A stretch of 8,108 bases of DNA from contig DAOVTY010000139.1 in the NCBI GenBank assembly GCA_030632865.1, positions 1-8,108 of the forward strand, in the 5' to 3' direction. Each line of letters opens with the position of its first letter. Position 1 is the stretch's first letter. The stretch comes from Bacteroidota bacterium. Its GTDB lineage: Bacteria > Bacteroidota > Bacteroidia > Bacteroidales > Prolixibacteraceae. The notes under the pieces are model-generated. The model made no database searches. It was given only the letters and a program-made list of their open reading frames with translations, and was not told the origin of the DNA. Shown piece by piece: positions 5,627 through 8,108 of this stretch. The position numbers were made by a program, and so were the translations under genes.

Positions 5627-6325
5627 ATGAGCGATTATAAAAAACTAAATATAAAAGAGTGGGCTGTAGAAGACCGTCCCCGAGAAAAAATGCTTCTAAA
5701 AGGCTCGCGTTTTGTAACAGATGCTGAATTAATTGCAATATTAATAGGCTCGGGTAACACAAGCGAAACTGCCGTTGAATTATCTAAAAGAATTTTAACT
5801 TCGACCAACAATAGTTTAAATGATTTAGGCAGAAAAGGAATTGATTATTTAAAAACATTTAACGGAATTGGCGAGGCCAAAGCAGTTACTATTATGGCAG
5901 CTCTTGAATTAGGAAAACGTCGCAAAGAAGCCGATGTTTTTAATGAAAATAAAATTACTGGGAGTAAAGATGCTGCTGATTATTTTCAACCAATATTGGG
6001 CGATTTAAATCATGAAGAATTTTGGATAATGCTTTTAAATAGAGGCAACAAAATTCTGGAAACTTTCATGGTTAGTCAAGGCGGAATTTCAGGAACTGTT
6101 ATTGATGTTCGATTAATTTTAAAAAAGGCAATAAATAGTCTGGCAAGTTCTTTAATTCTTTGTCACAATCATCCTTCGGGAACAATGCAAGCATCGGATG
6201 CCGACTTGAAAATCACAAAAAAAATAAACGACGCCGCTAAAATAATGGATATTTCAGTAATCGACCATATAATAATTGCGCAAAACCAATACTTAAGTTT
6301 TGCTGATGAAGGAATGTTAAACTAA
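5627..6325 (+). CDS. radC: RadC family JAB1/MPN (JAMM) domain protein
   Basis: A 232-residue protein of the usual RadC/UPF0758 size. The N-terminal part (to about 100) has EDRPREKMLLKG (15-26), DAELIAILIGSG (32-43) and a helix-hairpin-helix-like stretch FNGIGEAKAVTIMAALELGKRR (split here as 78-87 and 88-99). The C-terminal JAMM domain carries H180 and H182 in CHNHPSG and D193 ten residues after H182, the zinc-binding H-x-H-x10-D pattern, so a metal site is intact. VIDVRLILKKAI (158-169) is the Bacteroidota variant of the segment that reads VHPRE in many other RadC proteins. RadC was once linked to repair, but its activity is not settled; a metallopeptidase-like or nuclease-like role is only inference. 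It starts after the rpsT terminator and is followed after 14 bases by the deacetylase-like gene. Confidence 0.93.
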   Translation: MSDYKKLNIKEWAVEDRPREKMLLKGSRFVTDAELIAILIGSGNTSETAVELSKRILTSTNNSLNDLGRKGIDYLKTFNGIGEAKAVTIMAALELGKRRKEADVFNENKITGSKDAADYFQPILGDLNHEEFWIMLLNRGNKILETFMVSQGGISGTVIDVRLILKKAINSLASSLILCHNHPSGTMQASDADLKITKKINDAAKIMDISVIDHIIIAQNQYLSFADEGMLN

Positions 6326-6339
6326 CTAAGAGTCAAAAC

Positions 6340-7662
6340 ATGCTTTTAATCTTTTCAGAAGAAATAACTCCTCGTATAAAATATATTACTCAATTAATAT
6401 TCACACAAATTCTTCAGGTTGAAATTTTACTTACTTCTAACTCTGCTGATTTTAAAAATTCAACATTACCCAAAATTAACTATTCGTTCAAGAAATTTAC
6501 CGATGAATTCTACATCAAGCCAAACCAAATAATGCAATCTAATACTTTAGTTACTCCAACTATTAATTCAGTTTGGTACAATGGCGAAAAATATTTTTTT
6601 GAAAGTTCCGAAGATTCAATACTCCCATTCGACCCGCTGGCAGCCTCTTTTTATTTAGTTACACGATACGAGGAATACACGGAAAAGACACTTGATAAAT
6701 TTGGCAGATATCCAGTTGAAAAAAGTATTCTCACAAAATATAACTTGCTTAAAAAGCCCATTGTAAATATTTGGGCAAACCTGCTTGCTATAAAGTTAAC
6801 AGAGAAGTATCCAAATTTTAAATTCCCTAAACGAAATTTTAAATTCATCTCTACAATTGATGTTGATAATGCATGGGCATACAAACACAAGGGGTTTATT
6901 AGAACTTCGGGAGCGATATTAAAATCGGTTGCAAAAGGCAATTTATCGGAGCTTAAATCGCGGTTAAAAGTTTTGACTAGAACAGAAAAAGACCCTTACG
7001 ATTCGTATGAATATCTTGACTCCGTTTTTAAAGGAAATGAAGAGAAAATAAAATTCTTTTTTCTTTTAGGAGATTATAAACAATTCGACAAAAATATATC
7101 GTACCGGAATAAACATTACAAAAACCTGATTCAAAATACAAAAGAAAAATACAGTGTTGGAATTCATCCATCGTTTGCATCCAGTAAAAATGAAGGAGAG
7201 TACAAAGTTAAAATGGAAAAAACACGTTTAGAGAAGATTAGTAAAAGTGAGGTTGTACAAAGCCGCCAACATTATCTTCAATTAAAATTTCCGAAAACAT
7301 ATCGCCAATTAATTAAAGCCGGAATTACCGAAGATTACACAATGGGATACTCGGCAACAACTGGATTTAGAGCTGGCATTTGCACCCCCTTTTATTTTTA
7401 CGATTTAAAAAAAGAGAAAATAACTAATTTGTCAATTGTTCCGTTTCAGATTATGGATGGTACACTTCGCCACTATTTACAACTTTCGGTAGAAGATGCT
7501 TTAACCGAAATTGAAAATATTATACACGAAATTAAAAATGTTGGAGGTACTTTTGTAACTATTTGGCACAACGAAACAGTTAACAATAAAGGACTTTGGG
7601 AAGGTTATCAACAGCTTTTCGAGAAGATAAATAAATTGGGATTTGAATGGGCAAATGAATAA
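6340..7662 (+). CDS. Polysaccharide-deacetylase-like (NodB-fold) family protein
   Basis: A 440-residue protein resembling the Bacteroidota group annotated as polysaccharide deacetylase family. The N-terminal 165 residues (MLLIFSEEITPRIKYITQLI onward, with FDPLAASFYLVTRYEEY at 97-113) form a lineage-specific domain, probably the one catalogued as DUF7033. The C-terminal part has NodB-like motifs in altered form: FISTIDVDNAW at 169-179 (D174, D176) for TFDD, GIHPSFAS at 274-281 (H276), SRQHYLQL at 308-315 (R309, H311), GFRAGICTPFYFY at 342-354 for the RxPY motif, and IWHNE at 408-412 (H410). A metal site from D176, H276 and H311 is plausible. No signal peptide or membrane segment is evident, so it is probably cytoplasmic. 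The substrate is unknown; removal of N-acetyl groups from a glycan precursor is inference. Its last 8 bases overlap the next gene, suggesting coupled translation. Confidence 0.75.
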   Translation: MLLIFSEEITPRIKYITQLIFTQILQVEILLTSNSADFKNSTLPKINYSFKKFTDEFYIKPNQIMQSNTLVTPTINSVWYNGEKYFFESSEDSILPFDPLAASFYLVTRYEEYTEKTLDKFGRYPVEKSILTKYNLLKKPIVNIWANLLAIKLTEKYPNFKFPKRNFKFISTIDVDNAWAYKHKGFIRTSGAILKSVAKGNLSELKSRLKVLTRTEKDPYDSYEYLDSVFKGNEEKIKFFFLLGDYKQFDKNISYRNKHYKNLIQNTKEKYSVGIHPSFASSKNEGEYKVKMEKTRLEKISKSEVVQSRQHYLQLKFPKTYRQLIKAGITEDYTMGYSATTGFRAGICTPFYFYDLKKEKITNLSIVPFQIMDGTLRHYLQLSVEDALTEIENIIHEIKNVGGTFVTIWHNETVNNKGLWEGYQQLFEKINKLGFEWANE

Positions 7663-8108
7663 ATCAGCAGAAATAAGATACATTAAGCACGATAATATTG
7701 ATTCTAAGAAATGGAATCAATGTATTGATAATTCTTCAAATTGTAGGATTTATGGGTACGATTGGCATCTCGACAGGACTGCAATAATATGGGATGCACT
7801 GATTTGGGGCGATTACGAATTTGTTATGCCACTTCCATACAGAAAAAAAATGGGCATAAAGTATCTCTATCAACCACTTTTCTCTCAGCAATTAGGGATT
7901 TTCCCAAGTCCAACAGAAATAATTAAAGAGAAATTTTACGATAAACTACTTATACATTTTAAGTATTCCGATATTCAAATCAACTCAGGAAATAGTGCAA
8001 CTTCTAATATAAAAATGATTAAATTTTTAGCACGAGAAAACTTTTTGCTCTCTTTAAATCAAGATTACAATGAGCTTTATCAATTATTTTCTAAAAACAC
8101 AAAACGCA
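7655..8108 (+). CDS. FemAB/GNAT-like protein, N-terminal 151 codons (cut by window edge)
   Basis: Hand translation from ATG 7655 stays open to the right edge. The protein begins MNKSAEIRYIKHDNIDSKKW. It has an aromatic-rich block, YGYDWHLDRTAIIWDALIWG (33-52), then YEFVMPLPYRKKMGIKYLYQ (54-73) and PLFSQQLGIFPS (74-85), and reaches LFSKNTKR at 144-151. This pattern (YxW near 35, MPLPYRKK, YQP.F.QQLG, then SxNTKR) is that of a Bacteroidota family usually left hypothetical or called GNAT/FemAB-like acyltransferase; the NTKR stretch resembles the NTRRNI segment of that family. The acceptor-binding C-terminal half is missing, so the assignment is tentative. It overlaps the deacetylase-like gene by 8 bases (ATGAATAA), and the same pairing is one I associate with Bacteroidota genomes. 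Confidence 0.6.
   Translation, partial: MNKSAEIRYIKHDNIDSKKWNQCIDNSSNCRIYGYDWHLDRTAIIWDALIWGDYEFVMPLPYRKKMGIKYLYQPLFSQQLGIFPSPTEIIKEKFYDKLLIHFKYSDIQINSGNSATSNIKMIKFLARENFLLSLNQDYNELYQLFSKNTKR

Noticed and set aside
6651..6941. Minus-strand frames at 6651-6941 and 7501-7683
   Set aside because: They are shadows of the deacetylase-like gene and the start of the next gene, with no family resemblance.

Overview
The window looks like a stretch of Bacteroidota (Bacteroidetes) chromosome. The evidence is low G+C by eye, coding sequences that mostly lack a Shine-Dalgarno sequence, promoters of the TTTG / TAnnTTTG type used by the Bacteroidota primary sigma factor, and proteins that read as Bacteroidota versions of their families: a RecQ of about 728 residues with an extra C-terminal domain, a RadC with a VIDVRLIL segment, and a lineage-typical deacetylase-like protein. 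The order cannot be fixed from sequence alone; a Bacteroidales/Marinilabiliales-like or flavobacterial-like marine lineage would fit.

Layout. Positions 1-839 (minus) hold the N-terminal 279 codons of S-adenosylhomocysteine hydrolase (ahcY), cut by the left edge. Positions 942-3128 (minus) hold recQ, upstream of ahcY on the same strand but with a separate promoter candidate between them. A 196-base divergent spacer (3129-3324) separates recQ from a plus-strand pair, tatC (3325-4188) and lptB (4219-4941), which look like one operon of envelope functions: Tat export and the ATPase of lipopolysaccharide transport. A 198-base spacer (4942-5139) carries two candidate promoters, each followed at once by a potential hairpin. 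They lead into tRNA-Glu(TTC) (5140-5214) and, 22 bases later, rpsT (5237-5488, ribosomal protein S20). That unit ends at a near-perfect intrinsic terminator (5511-5542). A third plus-strand unit follows: radC (5627-6325), a divergent polysaccharide-deacetylase-like protein (6340-7662), and the start of a FemAB/GNAT-like protein (7655 to the right edge). Gaps of +14 and -8 bases suggest that these three are co-transcribed.

How they work together. Most of the window is conserved housekeeping: methyl-cycle detoxification, DNA repair, protein export, LPS transport and translation. The least understood part is the right end, where a deacetylase-fold protein with altered metal-site motifs overlaps a putative acyl- or aminoacyl-transferase. 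This looks like a two-gene glycan- or envelope-modifying module. The second point of interest is the tRNA-Glu/rpsT leader with tandem promoters and structured 5' ends. I found no mobile element, CRISPR array, phage gene or clear sign of recent transfer. No gene-free stretch exceeds 300 bases; the longest is 4942-5139. I do not see an obvious new defence or enzymatic system.
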